Shown piece by piece: positions 51,069 through 59,896 of a DNA stretch of 64,000 bases. The stretch is from NCBI RefSeq assembly GCF_016650815.1, contig NZ_JAEKEZ010000023.1, positions 186,001-250,000 on the forward strand. Direction: 5' to 3'. Under the pieces are notes generated by a model. That model was not told the origin of the DNA, searched no databases, and saw nothing but the letters and a program-made list of their open reading frames with translations. Every line of letters begins with the position of its first letter. Position 1 is the stretch's first letter. Source of the stretch: Pseudomonas sp. TH31 (GTDB lineage: Bacteria > Pseudomonadota > Gammaproteobacteria > Pseudomonadales > Pseudomonadaceae). Position numbers and translations under genes: made by a program.

Positions 51069-51741
51069 CTCGGCCCTCGGCCAAGCGATACCCCACACCG
51101 TGCACGGTTTGCAGCAGTGGCTTGGCAAAAGGCTTGTCGATCACTTGGCGCAGTTGGTGAACATGGCTGCGCAGGCTGTCGCTGTCCGGGCAATCATCGC
51201 CCCACAGGGCTTCTTCGAGGATTTCGCGACGCAATACGTGAGGGCTTTTCTGCATCAGCACCGCGAGCAATTTGAGGCCGACCGGGTTGAGCTTCAGCAG
51301 GCGGCCTTCGCGGGTGACTTCCAGCGTATCGAGGTCGTAGCTCAGGTCGCCGACCTGCAACGAACGGCGACCGCCGCCCTGGGTACGACGCATGACCGCT
51401 TCGATGCGCGCGGCCAGTTCGGACAAGGCGAACGGTTTGATCAGGTAATCATCGGCGCCGGACTTGAAGCCTTGCAGGCGGTCATCCAGTTGATCCCGGG
51501 CGGTGAGCATGATCACGGGCGTGTCGCGGCGGGCGTCTTCACGCAGGCGCTTGCACAGGGTATAGCCGTCGATGCCGGGCAGCATGATGTCGAGCACGAT
51601 CAAGTCGTAATGCTCGGTGGCCGCCAGGTGCAGCCCCGACAAGCCGTCCTGCGCGCAATCCACGGTGTAGCCCTTGAGCCCCAGGTAATCGGCCAGATTG
51701 GCCAGGATATCGCGGTTGTCTTCAACCAATAGAATTCGCAT
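51058..51741 (-). CDS. colR: response regulator ColR
   Basis: A 227-residue OmpR-type regulator: receiver (MRILLVEDNRDIL, phospho-Asp in LIVLDIMLPGIDG) and a C-terminal winged helix (LNPVGLKLLAVLMQKSPHVL; DSLRSHVHQLRQVID). It should control envelope-modifying genes including the divergent transferase gene. GAGGAATG gives the ribosome site. It overlaps colS. Confidence 0.95.
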   Translation of the reverse strand: MRILLVEDNRDILANLADYLGLKGYTVDCAQDGLSGLHLAATEHYDLIVLDIMLPGIDGYTLCKRLREDARRDTPVIMLTARDQLDDRLQGFKSGADDYLIKPFALSELAARIEAVMRRTQGGGRRSLQVGDLSYDLDTLEVTREGRLLKLNPVGLKLLAVLMQKSPHVLRREILEEALWGDDCPDSDSLRSHVHQLRQVIDKPFAKPLLQTVHGVGYRLAEGRDGV

Positions 51742-51858
51742 GGGGCATTCCTCCGTACACAGTAACAGCCGTCATGGCCCGCGCAGCTTAAGGCCTGGAG
51801 TGGCTCAGGGCTAGGGCCGGGTATTGCAGGAATCGATTGGCTCAACTGACAGGCGGGC

Positions 51859-51874
51859 TTTACAAGTTTTTCAC
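51859..51874 (+). promoter_or_regulatory. probable ColR binding site
   Basis: TTTACAAGTTTTTCAC matches the ColR consensus I recall from P. putida (YYNASNNYTTTTTCAC) at all fixed positions but one. It lies between colR and the transferase gene, about 70 bases before the latter. Confidence 0.55.
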
Positions 51875-51942
51875 TATCGGTTCACACCCTCTATACAGTA
51901 CGTCGGTTAGACTCCCGCGGCTGATATTAAAGGAATAAAACA

Positions 51943-53892
51943 ATGGATTTTTTCAAGACAGCGCCAATGCGCTTTCTGTTGCTCGTCACCGGCGCCTGGC
52001 TGGTCATTTTCTTTTTAACCCGCATGGTTTTGCTGGTGACTCACCTGGATGAGTCCGGTAGTGGTTTCCTGTCGGTTTTCGGCATCGGGTTTCTTTACGA
52101 CCTTGGCTTTATTGCTTATGCGGCCTTGCCGATGGGCCTCTATCTGTTGCTCTGCCCGCCGGCCTTGTGGCGTCGCCGGGGCCATCGCTGGTTTCTGCAA
52201 GGGCTGCTGACTGTCAGCCTGTTCGCCATGCTGTTCACCTCCGTCGCCGAATGGCTGTTCTGGGACGAGTTTGGTGTGCGCTTCAACTTCATCGCCGTCG
52301 ACTACCTGGTGTATTCCGACGAAGTCTTGAACAACCTGCTGGAGTCGTACCCGATCGGCACACTGCTGAGCATGCTCGCCGTGCTGGCCGTGATCCTGAG
52401 TTTCGTGTTGCGTAAGGCCTTCAATGCCGCACTGGACGCGCCGCTGCCGCCGCTGCGCCGGCGCCTGTTCAATGCCTTGGCCCTGTTGATCGTGGCAGGC
52501 CTGGGCATGCAACTGCTCAGCCAGGACGCTCCGCGTGCCCAGGGCGGCAATGCCTATCAGAACGAGCTGGCGAGCAATGGCCCGTATCAGTTCTTCGCCG
52601 CGTTCCGGAACAACGAACTGGATTACCCACAGTTCTATAAAAGCCTGCCGCCCGACGTCGTCGCCAAGCAGATTCGCGCTGAACTGAGCGAGCCTAACGC
52701 TCACTTCGTCGGCCAGGACCCGCAAGACATCCGCCGCAACATCGACAACCCGGGCACCCCGCGCAAGCCCAATATCGTGCTGGTGACCATCGAAAGCTTC
52801 AGCGCCAAGTACATGGGCAGCAATGGCGACGAGCGCAACCTGACGCCAAACCTGGATGCCTTGCGTAAAAAGAGCCTGTATTTCAACAACTTCTACGCCA
52901 CCGGCACCCGCACCGACCGCGGCCTGGAAGCCATCACCCTGGCCATCCCGCCGACGCCGGGCCGCTCGATCGTCAAACGCGTGGGCCGTGAAAGCGGTTT
53001 CGCCAGCCTTGGCCAACAGCTCAACGCAGTGGGTTACGACAGCGTGTTCGTCTATGGCGGGCGCGGCTACTTCGACAATATGAATGCGTTCTTCAGCGGC
53101 AACGGTTATCGAGTTGTCGATCAGAGCAGCGTCGATGAATCAGAGATTCACTTCAAGAACGCCTGGGGCATGGCTGACGAAGACCTGTACAACCAGACCC
53201 TGAAACTGGCCGACGCCGACTACGCCAGGCAGCAACCGTTTTTGCTGCAACTGATGACGACCTCCAACCATCGTCCTTACACCTACCCGCAAGACCGGAT
53301 CGACATCAAGTCAGGCAACGGTCGCGACGGTGCGGTGAAGTACACCGACTACGCCATCGGCCAGTTCCTTGAGCAGGCACGCCAAAAGCCGTGGTTCGAC
53401 AATACGATTTTCGTGTTCGTTGCCGACCACACCGCAGGCAGCGCCGGCAAGGAAGACTTGCCGATCAGCAACTATCAGATTCCGTTGTTCATCTACGCAC
53501 CGAAGCTGATCGACGCCCGCGAAACCGCGCAGCTGGCCAGCCAGATCGATTTGGCGCCGACCCTGCTGGGCTTGCTGAACATGGACTACCAATCGACGTT
53601 CTTCGGCCGCAATCTGTTGCAGGACAACCCGCTGCCACCACGGGTAGTGGTCGGTAACTATCAGCACCTGGGGTTGTTCGACGGCAAGGATCTGGCGATC
53701 CTGAGTCCGCGCCAAGGGCTGCGCCGTCACGACGACGCACTGACCGAGAGCCGCGAATCGAAAGCCCAAGCCAGCGACCCACTGATCACTCGCGCCATCA
53801 CCTATTACCAAACCGCCAGTTATGGCTTCAAGCAACAGCTACTTGGCTGGAAAGCGCCCAAGGAGGGCGACCACCAAGTCAGCGAACGTTAA
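51943..53892 (+). CDS. LTA synthase-like membrane transferase (sulfatase fold)
   Basis: A 649-residue membrane protein of the alkaline-phosphatase/sulfatase superfamily. About five helices fill residues 8-190; the periplasmic catalytic domain spans about 270-560. PNIVLVTIESFSAKYMGSNG supplies the metal Glu region, the Thr nucleophile lies in FYATGTRTDRGLEAI, and FVFVADHTAGSAGKEDL is the C-terminal metal motif. It probably transfers a phosphoglycerol or phosphoethanolamine unit to envelope glycans or lipids. It diverges from colRS, and a ColR-type site precedes it. A phosphatase gene follows. Confidence 0.88.
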   Translation: MDFFKTAPMRFLLLVTGAWLVIFFLTRMVLLVTHLDESGSGFLSVFGIGFLYDLGFIAYAALPMGLYLLLCPPALWRRRGHRWFLQGLLTVSLFAMLFTSVAEWLFWDEFGVRFNFIAVDYLVYSDEVLNNLLESYPIGTLLSMLAVLAVILSFVLRKAFNAALDAPLPPLRRRLFNALALLIVAGLGMQLLSQDAPRAQGGNAYQNELASNGPYQFFAAFRNNELDYPQFYKSLPPDVVAKQIRAELSEPNAHFVGQDPQDIRRNIDNPGTPRKPNIVLVTIESFSAKYMGSNGDERNLTPNLDALRKKSLYFNNFYATGTRTDRGLEAITLAIPPTPGRSIVKRVGRESGFASLGQQLNAVGYDSVFVYGGRGYFDNMNAFFSGNGYRVVDQSSVDESEIHFKNAWGMADEDLYNQTLKLADADYARQQPFLLQLMTTSNHRPYTYPQDRIDIKSGNGRDGAVKYTDYAIGQFLEQARQKPWFDNTIFVFVADHTAGSAGKEDLPISNYQIPLFIYAPKLIDARETAQLASQIDLAPTLLGLLNMDYQSTFFGRNLLQDNPLPPRVVVGNYQHLGLFDGKDLAILSPRQGLRRHDDALTESRESKAQASDPLITRAITYYQTASYGFKQQLLGWKAPKEGDHQVSER

Positions 53893-53899
53893 TCGAATG

Positions 53900-53929
53900 G
53901 CCCCGGGCTGATGCCCCAGGGCTTTTTCT
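53900..53929 (+). terminator. hairpin with T run after the transferase gene
   Basis: GCCCCGGGC-TGAT-GCCCCAGGGC followed by TTTTT forms an imperfect stem; it may only partly stop transcription before the phosphatase gene. Confidence 0.55.
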
Positions 53930-53946
53930 CATGTTCAGGATCCACC

Positions 53947-54690
53947 ATGTCATCAACTGCTACTCGCCCCGTCTCCCGGCCACTCAACTTCTGGGTGTGC
54001 CTCGGGGTTCCCGCCATTGCCGCCATCATTCTGGTGCTACTCGAGCTGACATCGCTGGACATGAACCTGGCCAACCTCTTTTATGACCCGGTGGCCGGTG
54101 ACTTCATTGGCCGGCACAGTTACTTCCTGGAAAACATCCTGCACAACAAGGCCAAGGACGTGGTCATCGCGTTCTCGGTGTTTGCCGTGATCGTGTTTAT
54201 CTGCTCGTTTTTTGCCGAAAGGCTCAAACCGTACAAACGGGAATTGGGCTGCCTGGTGTTGTCTCTTGGGCTGGCCACTTCCTTTGTCACACCGGTCAAA
54301 GTGGTGACGTCGGTGCAATGCCCCTGGAGCCTCGAACAGTTCGGCGGTCACGAAACCTACAGCGAGCTGCTCAGCCCGCGCCCGCACACGGATAAACCCG
54401 GCCGCTGTTGGCCTGGCGGTCACGCGGCCACCGGTTTCACGCTGTTTGCACTGTTCTTCGTGTTGCGCGACCGGCGTCCGCGCCTGGCCCGCATGGCGTT
54501 TGTCTTCGCCTTTACCCTCGGCACGGTGTTTTCCATCGGCCGGATGATGCAGGGCGCGCACTTCTTCTCCCACAACGTGTGGACGGCGGTGTTCTGCTGG
54601 CTGATTTGCCTGGGGTCGTATTACTACGTGTTGTATCGACCGGCGGGCAAGATAGATCGGGCGACCAAAGCAAAACCTGCCAGCGCCTAA
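53947..54690 (+). CDS. PAP2-type lipid phosphatase
   Basis: A 247-residue membrane protein with about five helices. The phosphatase motifs are KPGRCWPGGHAATGFTLFAL (motif 2) and GRMMQGAHFFSHNVWTA (motif 3), with a tentative motif 1 around VKVVTSVQCPW. Such enzymes remove phosphate from lipid A or undecaprenyl carriers. It follows the transferase gene by 54 bases and could process the same lipid pool. ATG 53947 follows AGGA. Its last codons also occur in vestigial form downstream. Confidence 0.88.
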   Translation: MSSTATRPVSRPLNFWVCLGVPAIAAIILVLLELTSLDMNLANLFYDPVAGDFIGRHSYFLENILHNKAKDVVIAFSVFAVIVFICSFFAERLKPYKRELGCLVLSLGLATSFVTPVKVVTSVQCPWSLEQFGGHETYSELLSPRPHTDKPGRCWPGGHAATGFTLFALFFVLRDRRPRLARMAFVFAFTLGTVFSIGRMMQGAHFFSHNVWTAVFCWLICLGSYYYVLYRPAGKIDRATKAKPASA

Positions 54691-55295
54691 GATCAAAAGA
54701 TCGCAGGCTTCGCCAGCTCCTACATTGGTAGACGCCCACCCTGTAGGAGCAAGGCTTGCCCGCGATGAACGATAACGCGGTGCCACTGATCCACCGCGGC
54801 GCCTGAATCGCGGGTAAGCCTTGCTTCTACTGGGGCAAATGCCGGGCAATAAAAAACCCCGCCTGCTTTCGCAGGCTTTTATTGTACGGGGTAAGAATCT
54901 GCCAGCGCCTGAAGATCAAAAGATCGCAGGCTTCGCCAGCTCCTACATTGGTAGACGCCCACCCTGTAGGAGCAAGGCTTGCCCGCGATGAACGATAACG
55001 CGGTGCAACTGATCCACCGCGGCGCCTGAATCGCGGGTAAGCCTTGCTTCTACTGGGGCAAATGCCGGGCAATAAAAAACCCCGCCTGCTTTCGCAGGCT
55101 TTTTTTGTACGGGTGAGAATCTGCCAGCGCCTGAAGATCAAAAGATCGCAGGCTTCGCCAGCTCCTACATTGGTAGGCGCCCACCCTGTAGGAGCAAGGC
55201 TTGCCCGCGATGAACGATAACGCGGTGCCACTGATCCACCGCGGCGCCTGAATCGCGGGTAAGCCTTGCTTCTACCGGGGCAAATGCCGGGCAAT
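54683..55295. repeat. triplicated intergenic segment (223, 222 and about 160 bp)
   Basis: Three direct copies start at 54691, 54914 and 55136. Each holds a CTTCGCCAGCTCCTAC REP arm, a GTAGGAGCAAGGCTTGCCCG REP pair and the same GATAACGCGGTG centre. Copies 1 and 2 end with a broken copy of the groEL terminator (CCCCGCCTGC-TTTC-GCAGGC) and are followed by CTGCCAGCGCCTGA, a vestige of the 3' end of the phosphatase gene (CTGCCAGCGCCTAA). The unit was therefore duplicated twice, with both gene ends included. Confidence 0.93.
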
Positions 55296-55330
55296 AAAAA
55301 CCCCGCCTGCTTTCGCAGGCGGGGTTTTTT
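55296..55330 (-). terminator. terminator of groEL
   Basis: AAAAACCCCGCCTGC-TTTC-GCAGGCGGGGTTTTTT, a 10-bp G/C stem with A/T flanks, 17 bases after the groEL stop on the minus strand. Confidence 0.92.
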
Positions 55331-55347
55331 ACAGGGGTAAGGCTGGC

Positions 55348-56991
55348 TTACATCATGCCGCCCATGCCACCCATACCGCCCATGTCTGGCATACCGCCGC
55401 CAGCCGAGCCTTCGTCTTTGATCTCAGCGATCATGGCTTCGGTGGTGATCATCAGGCTGGCGATGGAAGCTGCTGCCTGAAGAGCCGAACGAGTCACTTT
55501 AGCCGGGTCAAGGATGCCCATTTCGATCATGTCGCCGTATTCGCCGGTAGCAGCGTTGTAACCGTAGTTACCCGAACCCTGCTTGACCTTGTCGACTACC
55601 ACGCTTGGCTCGTCGCCGGAGTTGGCAACGATCTGACGCAGTGGCGCTTCAACAGCGCGACGCAGCAACTGGATACCCACGTCTTGATCGGCGTTGTCGC
55701 CTTTCAGTTCGGAGATAGCCTGCAGAGCGCGAACCAGTGCCACGCCGCCGCCAGGTACCACGCCTTCTTCAACGGCTGCACGGGTAGCGTGCAGGGCGTC
55801 TTCAACGCGGGCTTTTTTCTCTTTCATTTCAACTTCGGAACCAGCGCCAACCTTGATCACTGCAACGCCGCCGGACAGCTTGGCCAGACGCTCTTGCAGT
55901 TTTTCACGGTCGTAGTCGGAAGAAGTATCAGCCACTTGCTGACGGATTTGCAGAACGCGAGCCTGGATATCAGCTTCAACGCCGGCGCCGTCGATCACGG
56001 TGGTGTTTTCTTTGGACAGGATCACTCGCTTGGCATTACCCAGGTGTTCCAGGGTAGTGCTTTCCAGGCTCAGACCGATCTCTTCGGAGATAACGGTACC
56101 GCCAGTCAGGACAGCGATGTCCTGCAGCATGGCCTTGCGACGGTCGCCGAAGCCTGGAGCCTTGACGGCTGCAACTTTAACGATGCCACGCATGTTGTTC
56201 ACAACCAGAGTCGCCAGGGCTTCGCCTTCAACGTCTTCGGCCACGATCAGCAGTGGACGGCCGGCTTTGGCAACGGCTTCCAGTACTGGCAACATTTCGC
56301 GGATGTTGGAGATCTTTTTGTCGACCAGCAGGATCAGCGGACCGTCGAGCTCGGCAGTCATGGTCTCTGGCTTGTTGACGAAGTACGGGGACAGGTAGCC
56401 ACGGTCGAACTGCATGCCTTCAACAACCGACAGTTCGTTTTCCAGGCCCGAGCCTTCTTCAACGGTGATCACGCCTTCTTTACCGACTTTTTCCATGGCT
56501 TCGGCAATTATGTCGCCGATGGAGTTGTCGGAGTTGGCCGAGATGGTGCCGACCTGAGCGATTGCCTTGGTGTCAGCACAAGGCTTGGACAGGGCTTTGA
56601 GCTCTTTGACAATAGCGATGGTCGCTTTGTCGATGCCGCGTTTCAGGTCCATCGGGTTCATGCCGGCAGCGACGGCTTTCAAGCCTTCGTTGACGATCGA
56701 CTGAGCCAGAACGGTAGCGGTGGTGGTGCCATCGCCTGCGTCATCGTTGGCACGGGAAGCAACGTCTTTAACCAGCTGCGCGCCCATGTTTTCGAAACGG
56801 TCTTTCAGTTCGATTTCTTTGGCTACGGAAACGCCGTCCTTGGTGATGGTCGGAGCGCCGAAGCTCTTCTCGATGATCACGTTACGGCCTTTAGGCCCCA
56901 GGGTCGCTTTTACTGCGTCAGCCAGGACGTTTACACCGGCGAGCATTTTCTTGCGGGCGGAATCGCCGAATTTAACTTCTTTAGCAGCCAT
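55348..56991 (-). CDS. groEL: chaperonin GroEL
   Basis: The 547-residue subunit of the 14-mer ATP-driven folding chamber. It has KATLGPKGRNVIIEKSFGAP, the ATP motif DGTTTATVLAQSI, and AVEEGVVPGGGVALVRAL. The C-terminus is the flexible Gly-Met tail (GGMGGMGGMM). It follows groES by 49 bases. Confidence 0.98.
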   Translation of the reverse strand: MAAKEVKFGDSARKKMLAGVNVLADAVKATLGPKGRNVIIEKSFGAPTITKDGVSVAKEIELKDRFENMGAQLVKDVASRANDDAGDGTTTATVLAQSIVNEGLKAVAAGMNPMDLKRGIDKATIAIVKELKALSKPCADTKAIAQVGTISANSDNSIGDIIAEAMEKVGKEGVITVEEGSGLENELSVVEGMQFDRGYLSPYFVNKPETMTAELDGPLILLVDKKISNIREMLPVLEAVAKAGRPLLIVAEDVEGEALATLVVNNMRGIVKVAAVKAPGFGDRRKAMLQDIAVLTGGTVISEEIGLSLESTTLEHLGNAKRVILSKENTTVIDGAGVEADIQARVLQIRQQVADTSSDYDREKLQERLAKLSGGVAVIKVGAGSEVEMKEKKARVEDALHATRAAVEEGVVPGGGVALVRALQAISELKGDNADQDVGIQLLRRAVEAPLRQIVANSGDEPSVVVDKVKQGSGNYGYNAATGEYGDMIEMGILDPAKVTRSALQAAASIASLMITTEAMIAEIKDEGSAGGGMPDMGGMGGMGGMM

Positions 56992-57040
56992 GATCGATAT
57001 TCCTTAAATACTTTGTAGTAGCGGGAAAATGAGCGGGGAA

Positions 57041-57334
57041 TCAGCCTTCGATAACAGCGAGAATCTCGTTCTCAGCCATTACCAGCAGGTCTTCACCGTC
57101 AACTTTCACCGTGTTGCTGCCGGAGTACGGGCCGAACACAACCTTGTCACCCACTTTTACGGCCAGTGCACGCACTTCACCGTTTTCCAGCACGCGGCCG
57201 GTACCGACAGCGAGGATCTCGCCGCTGTTGGCTTTTTCAGCAGCCGAACCTGGCAGGACGATACCGCCAGCGGTTTTCTTTTCTTCTTCGCTGCGACGGA
57301 TGACGACGCGGTCATGCAGAGGACGAAGCTTCAT
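57041..57334 (-). CDS. groES: co-chaperonin GroES
   Basis: The 97-residue lid of the chaperonin: MKLRPLHDRVVIRRSEEEKK opens it, the mobile loop is ETKTAGGIVLPGSA-like (KKTAGGIVLPGSAAEKANSG), and KVGDKVVFGPYSG lies near the roof. It is followed by groEL. A heat-shock-type promoter lies upstream. Confidence 0.98.
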   Translation of the reverse strand: MKLRPLHDRVVIRRSEEEKKTAGGIVLPGSAAEKANSGEILAVGTGRVLENGEVRALAVKVGDKVVFGPYSGSNTVKVDGEDLLVMAENEILAVIEG

Positions 57335-57476
57335 TGTCGATCTCTCCTAATTGTGGTTTTCATCGGCCGGTGTATTCCCGGCGGGTTTAACAAATCCGGC
57401 AGTGCCGGGTGCGGTTCGTCGAGCGAACCGCGGAAGTCTGTCTGGCTTGATCGCCAGAAACCTTGCGGTGACCGTT

Positions 57477-57504
57477 ACATAAGGGCGCATAAGCTTATTA
57501 CAAG
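57477..57504 (-). promoter_or_regulatory. probable sigma-32 promoter of groESL
   Basis: On the minus strand CTTGTAA (57504-57498) and CCCTTATGT (57485-57477) are separated by 12 bases, close to the sigma-32 consensus CTTGAAA / CCCCATNT. It would give a leader of about 140 bases. Confidence 0.45.
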
Positions 57505-57581
57505 GGCGAGCCAGCAAATTTTTTCATGTTGTTGCCCGCAAACGAACACGGCACCCGAAGGTGCCGTGTGGCTGAAACGCT

Positions 57582-58058
57582 TTACTTGGGATCGCGGTGT
57601 TCGAACTCGCCTTCGATCACGTTGGGCTCGCGGCCCAGCGGTTGACGCGGAGCAGGACCGCCCCGTGGTTGAAGGTCGTCGGCGAATGCACGCTGACGGA
57701 TCGCCTGTTCTTCGGCGCGCTGACGCATCTTGTTCGCCACCAGACGGCGAGACAACGGCAGCAACATGATCAAGCCCAGCACGTCAGTGACGAAGCCCGG
57801 CAGGATCAACAAGCCGCCAGCCAGGGCCAGCATCAAGCCTTCAAGCATGGTCTGGGCCGGCAGTTCGCCGCGGTTCAGGCTTTCACGAGCCCGCAGTGCA
57901 GTAGCCAGACCGGCGATACGCAGCACGAACACGCCGAGCATCGAGCCGAGAATGATCAGCAGCAGGGCCGGGAAAAACCCGATCGCCCCGCTGACCTTGA
58001 CGAATACGAACAGCTCCAACACCGGAAACAGTACAAAGAGCAATAAAAAAGGGCGCAT
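57582..58058 (-). CDS. fxsA: FxsA family membrane protein
   Basis: A 158-residue inner-membrane protein with about three to four helices (MRPFLLLFVLFPVLELFVFV; LLLIILGSMLGVFVLRIAG; GGLLILPGFVTDVLGLIMLL) and a soluble basic tail. FxsA in E. coli relieves exclusion of phage T7 by the F plasmid; its normal function is unclear. ATG 58058 follows AGGAA. It is upstream of groES on the same strand, as in PAO1. Confidence 0.92.
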   Translation of the reverse strand: MRPFLLLFVLFPVLELFVFVKVSGAIGFFPALLLIILGSMLGVFVLRIAGLATALRARESLNRGELPAQTMLEGLMLALAGGLLILPGFVTDVLGLIMLLPLSRRLVANKMRQRAEEQAIRQRAFADDLQPRGGPAPRQPLGREPNVIEGEFEHRDPK

Positions 58059-58124
58059 CAAATGGTTCCTCAACGCAAGAATGCCTTGCCAGTGTTCCCT
58101 AGATGACGTCGCCGATTCGTGAAT

Positions 58125-58856
58125 TCAAGCGTCGGCCACTTCATTTTTTGGCCAATGCTCGGCGTGAGCCAGGAAAACCAAGGCTTCGCGCACTTGTGTC
58201 GGCGTATTACAAGGCGCTTGAAACGGTAGCCAGTACAGCCCCTGACCGATGCGCAAGTGCATACCTTCGGTGTCGATGCCAGCCAGTTGCGCCGGGGCTG
58301 TCGTCGGCAAACCGGCGAGTTCGACATAGTGGGCGATAGCTTTGGTGTGGTCGGCATTCATGTGCTCGACCATGCTCACTTCGGCCTTGCCGGCGAACGG
58401 GTTGGCCAGGGTCAATTGATCGACCCAATGAATCGCGCCGAAACCGCCGATGTAGCGGTGACGGACCGGCTTGAGCACCCAGAAATCAAAATCGTGGGCC
58501 TTGTGGTAACTCTGCGACTCCGGGAAATAGCGGTAGTAACGCTCGGCTGCGGCTTCGATGGCAGTTTCATCCTCAAGCTTTTCAGCTTCGGCGAGGTACG
58601 TCAGGCGACCAACTGCTTGCGCATCTTCAGCCCCTCGCTCGCCGACAAAGAGTGAGCATTTCGGATCTTTTTGCAGGTTGTGGGTGTGCTGGGCGATGCG
58701 GCTGATCAGGATCAGCGGCCGGCCCTGCTCGTCCAGGCAGTACGGGACCACCGAGCCAAACGGAAAACCGGGCATGGCCTTGGAGTGTGTGGAAAGCACT
58801 CCGCGGTATTCCTTGAGAAGCAATTCTCGGGCATTCTTCGCCGCTTCAACGCTCAA
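58125..58856 (-). CDS. HugZ-type haem-utilisation / FMN-binding split-barrel protein
   Basis: A 243-residue cytoplasmic protein with an N-terminal pyridoxamine-oxidase-like barrel (GVLSTHSKAMPGFPFGSVVP; SLFVGERGAEDAQAVGRLTY) and a C-terminal DUF2470-type domain (MVEHMNADHTKAIAHYVELA). This combination is typical of HugZ-like haem oxygenases. A TTG start at 58856 behind AGGAG is used. It precedes fxsA on the same strand by 66 bases. Confidence 0.9.
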   Translation of the reverse strand: MSVEAAKNARELLLKEYRGVLSTHSKAMPGFPFGSVVPYCLDEQGRPLILISRIAQHTHNLQKDPKCSLFVGERGAEDAQAVGRLTYLAEAEKLEDETAIEAAAERYYRYFPESQSYHKAHDFDFWVLKPVRHRYIGGFGAIHWVDQLTLANPFAGKAEVSMVEHMNADHTKAIAHYVELAGLPTTAPAQLAGIDTEGMHLRIGQGLYWLPFQAPCNTPTQVREALVFLAHAEHWPKNEVADA

Positions 58857-59022
58857 TTTATGACTCCTTATATAGAATCCGTCGAAAAAACGGACAGGTG
58901 CCTGGGGATAAGTTCCAGGACGCCATCGGGGCAGTTCTCATGTGCAACCAGGCCACATCAGGTGCAGATCGAGAGGCCCTCTAGAAGGAAACCACTCTCT
59001 GACCTGCTCTTGGGGCATGCGA

Positions 59023-59781
59023 ATGCAACTCACTGACAAAGTAATCATTATCACTGGCGGTTGCCAGGGTTTAGGCCGTTCGATGGCCGAGTATTTAGCC
59101 GGCAAGGGCGCGAAGCTGGCGCTGGTCGATCTGAACCAGGAAAAGCTCGACGACAGCGTCGCAGCCTGCAAGGCCAAAGGCGTCGAAGCTCGCGCCTATC
59201 TGTGCAACGTCGCCAATGAAGAGCAAGTGACGCACATGGTCGCCCAGGTGGCCGAAGATTTCGGCGCGATCCATGGCCTGATCAACAACGCAGGGATCTT
59301 GCGCGATGGCCTGTTGCTCAAGGTCAAGGACGGCGAAATGACCAGGATGAGCCTGGCCCAGTGGCAGGCCGTGATCGACGTCAACCTGACCGGCGTGTTC
59401 CTGTGCACTCGTGAAGTCGCGGCAAAAATGGTCGAGCTGAAAAACAGCGGCGCGATCATCAATATCTCGTCGATTTCCCGTGCCGGCAACGTGGGCCAGA
59501 CCAACTACTCCGCCGCCAAGGCTGGCGTGGCCGCGGCCACCGTGACCTGGGCCAAGGAACTGGCGCGCTACGGCATTCGTGTGGCGGGCATTGCGCCGGG
59601 CTTCATTGAAACCGAGATGACCCTGGGCATGAAGCCTGAGGCGCTGGAGAAAATGACCGCCGGGATTCCGCTCAAGCGCATGGGCAAGCCGGAAGAGATC
59701 GCCCATTCGGCGGCGTACATTTTCGAGAACGACTACTACACCGGTCGGATTCTGGAAATGGATGGCGGGTTGCGCATCTAA
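59023..59781 (+). CDS. SDR family oxidoreductase (FabG-like)
   Basis: A 252-residue classical short-chain dehydrogenase with GGCQGLGRSMAEYLAGKG, NNAGILRDGLLL, the catalytic Ser in INISSISRAGNVGQ and YSAAK. EMDGGLRI at the C-terminus is typical of beta-ketoacyl reductase-like members. It starts at ATG 59023 behind GGGG. It diverges from the HugZ-type gene. Substrate unknown. Confidence 0.93.
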   Translation: MQLTDKVIIITGGCQGLGRSMAEYLAGKGAKLALVDLNQEKLDDSVAACKAKGVEARAYLCNVANEEQVTHMVAQVAEDFGAIHGLINNAGILRDGLLLKVKDGEMTRMSLAQWQAVIDVNLTGVFLCTREVAAKMVELKNSGAIINISSISRAGNVGQTNYSAAKAGVAAATVTWAKELARYGIRVAGIAPGFIETEMTLGMKPEALEKMTAGIPLKRMGKPEEIAHSAAYIFENDYYTGRILEMDGGLRI

Positions 59782-59784
59782 AGC

Positions 59785-59881
59785 AAGATCAAGAGATCGC
59801 AGCCTCGTTTCACTCGACAGCTCCTACAGGGAATACGAACCCCCTGTAGGAGCTGTCGAGTGAAACGAGGCTGCGATCTTT
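59785..59881. repeat. REP pair (GAGTGAAACGAGG type)
   Basis: AGATCGCAGCCTCGTTTCAC and GTAGGAGCTGTCGAGTGAAA arms separated by a short spacer. Lies between convergent SDR and apbC genes. Confidence 0.9.
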
Positions 59882-59896
59882 AACAAACGACGCTGA

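Noticed and set aside
54827..55294. A 155-codon minus-strand frame with an internal repeat
   Set aside because: Produced by the triplicated intergenic segment; it runs through REP palindromes and a terminator copy.
55684..57018. A 444-codon plus-strand frame opposite groEL
   Set aside because: Shadow of groEL, with Phe/Gln/Asp-rich composition and no recognised domain.
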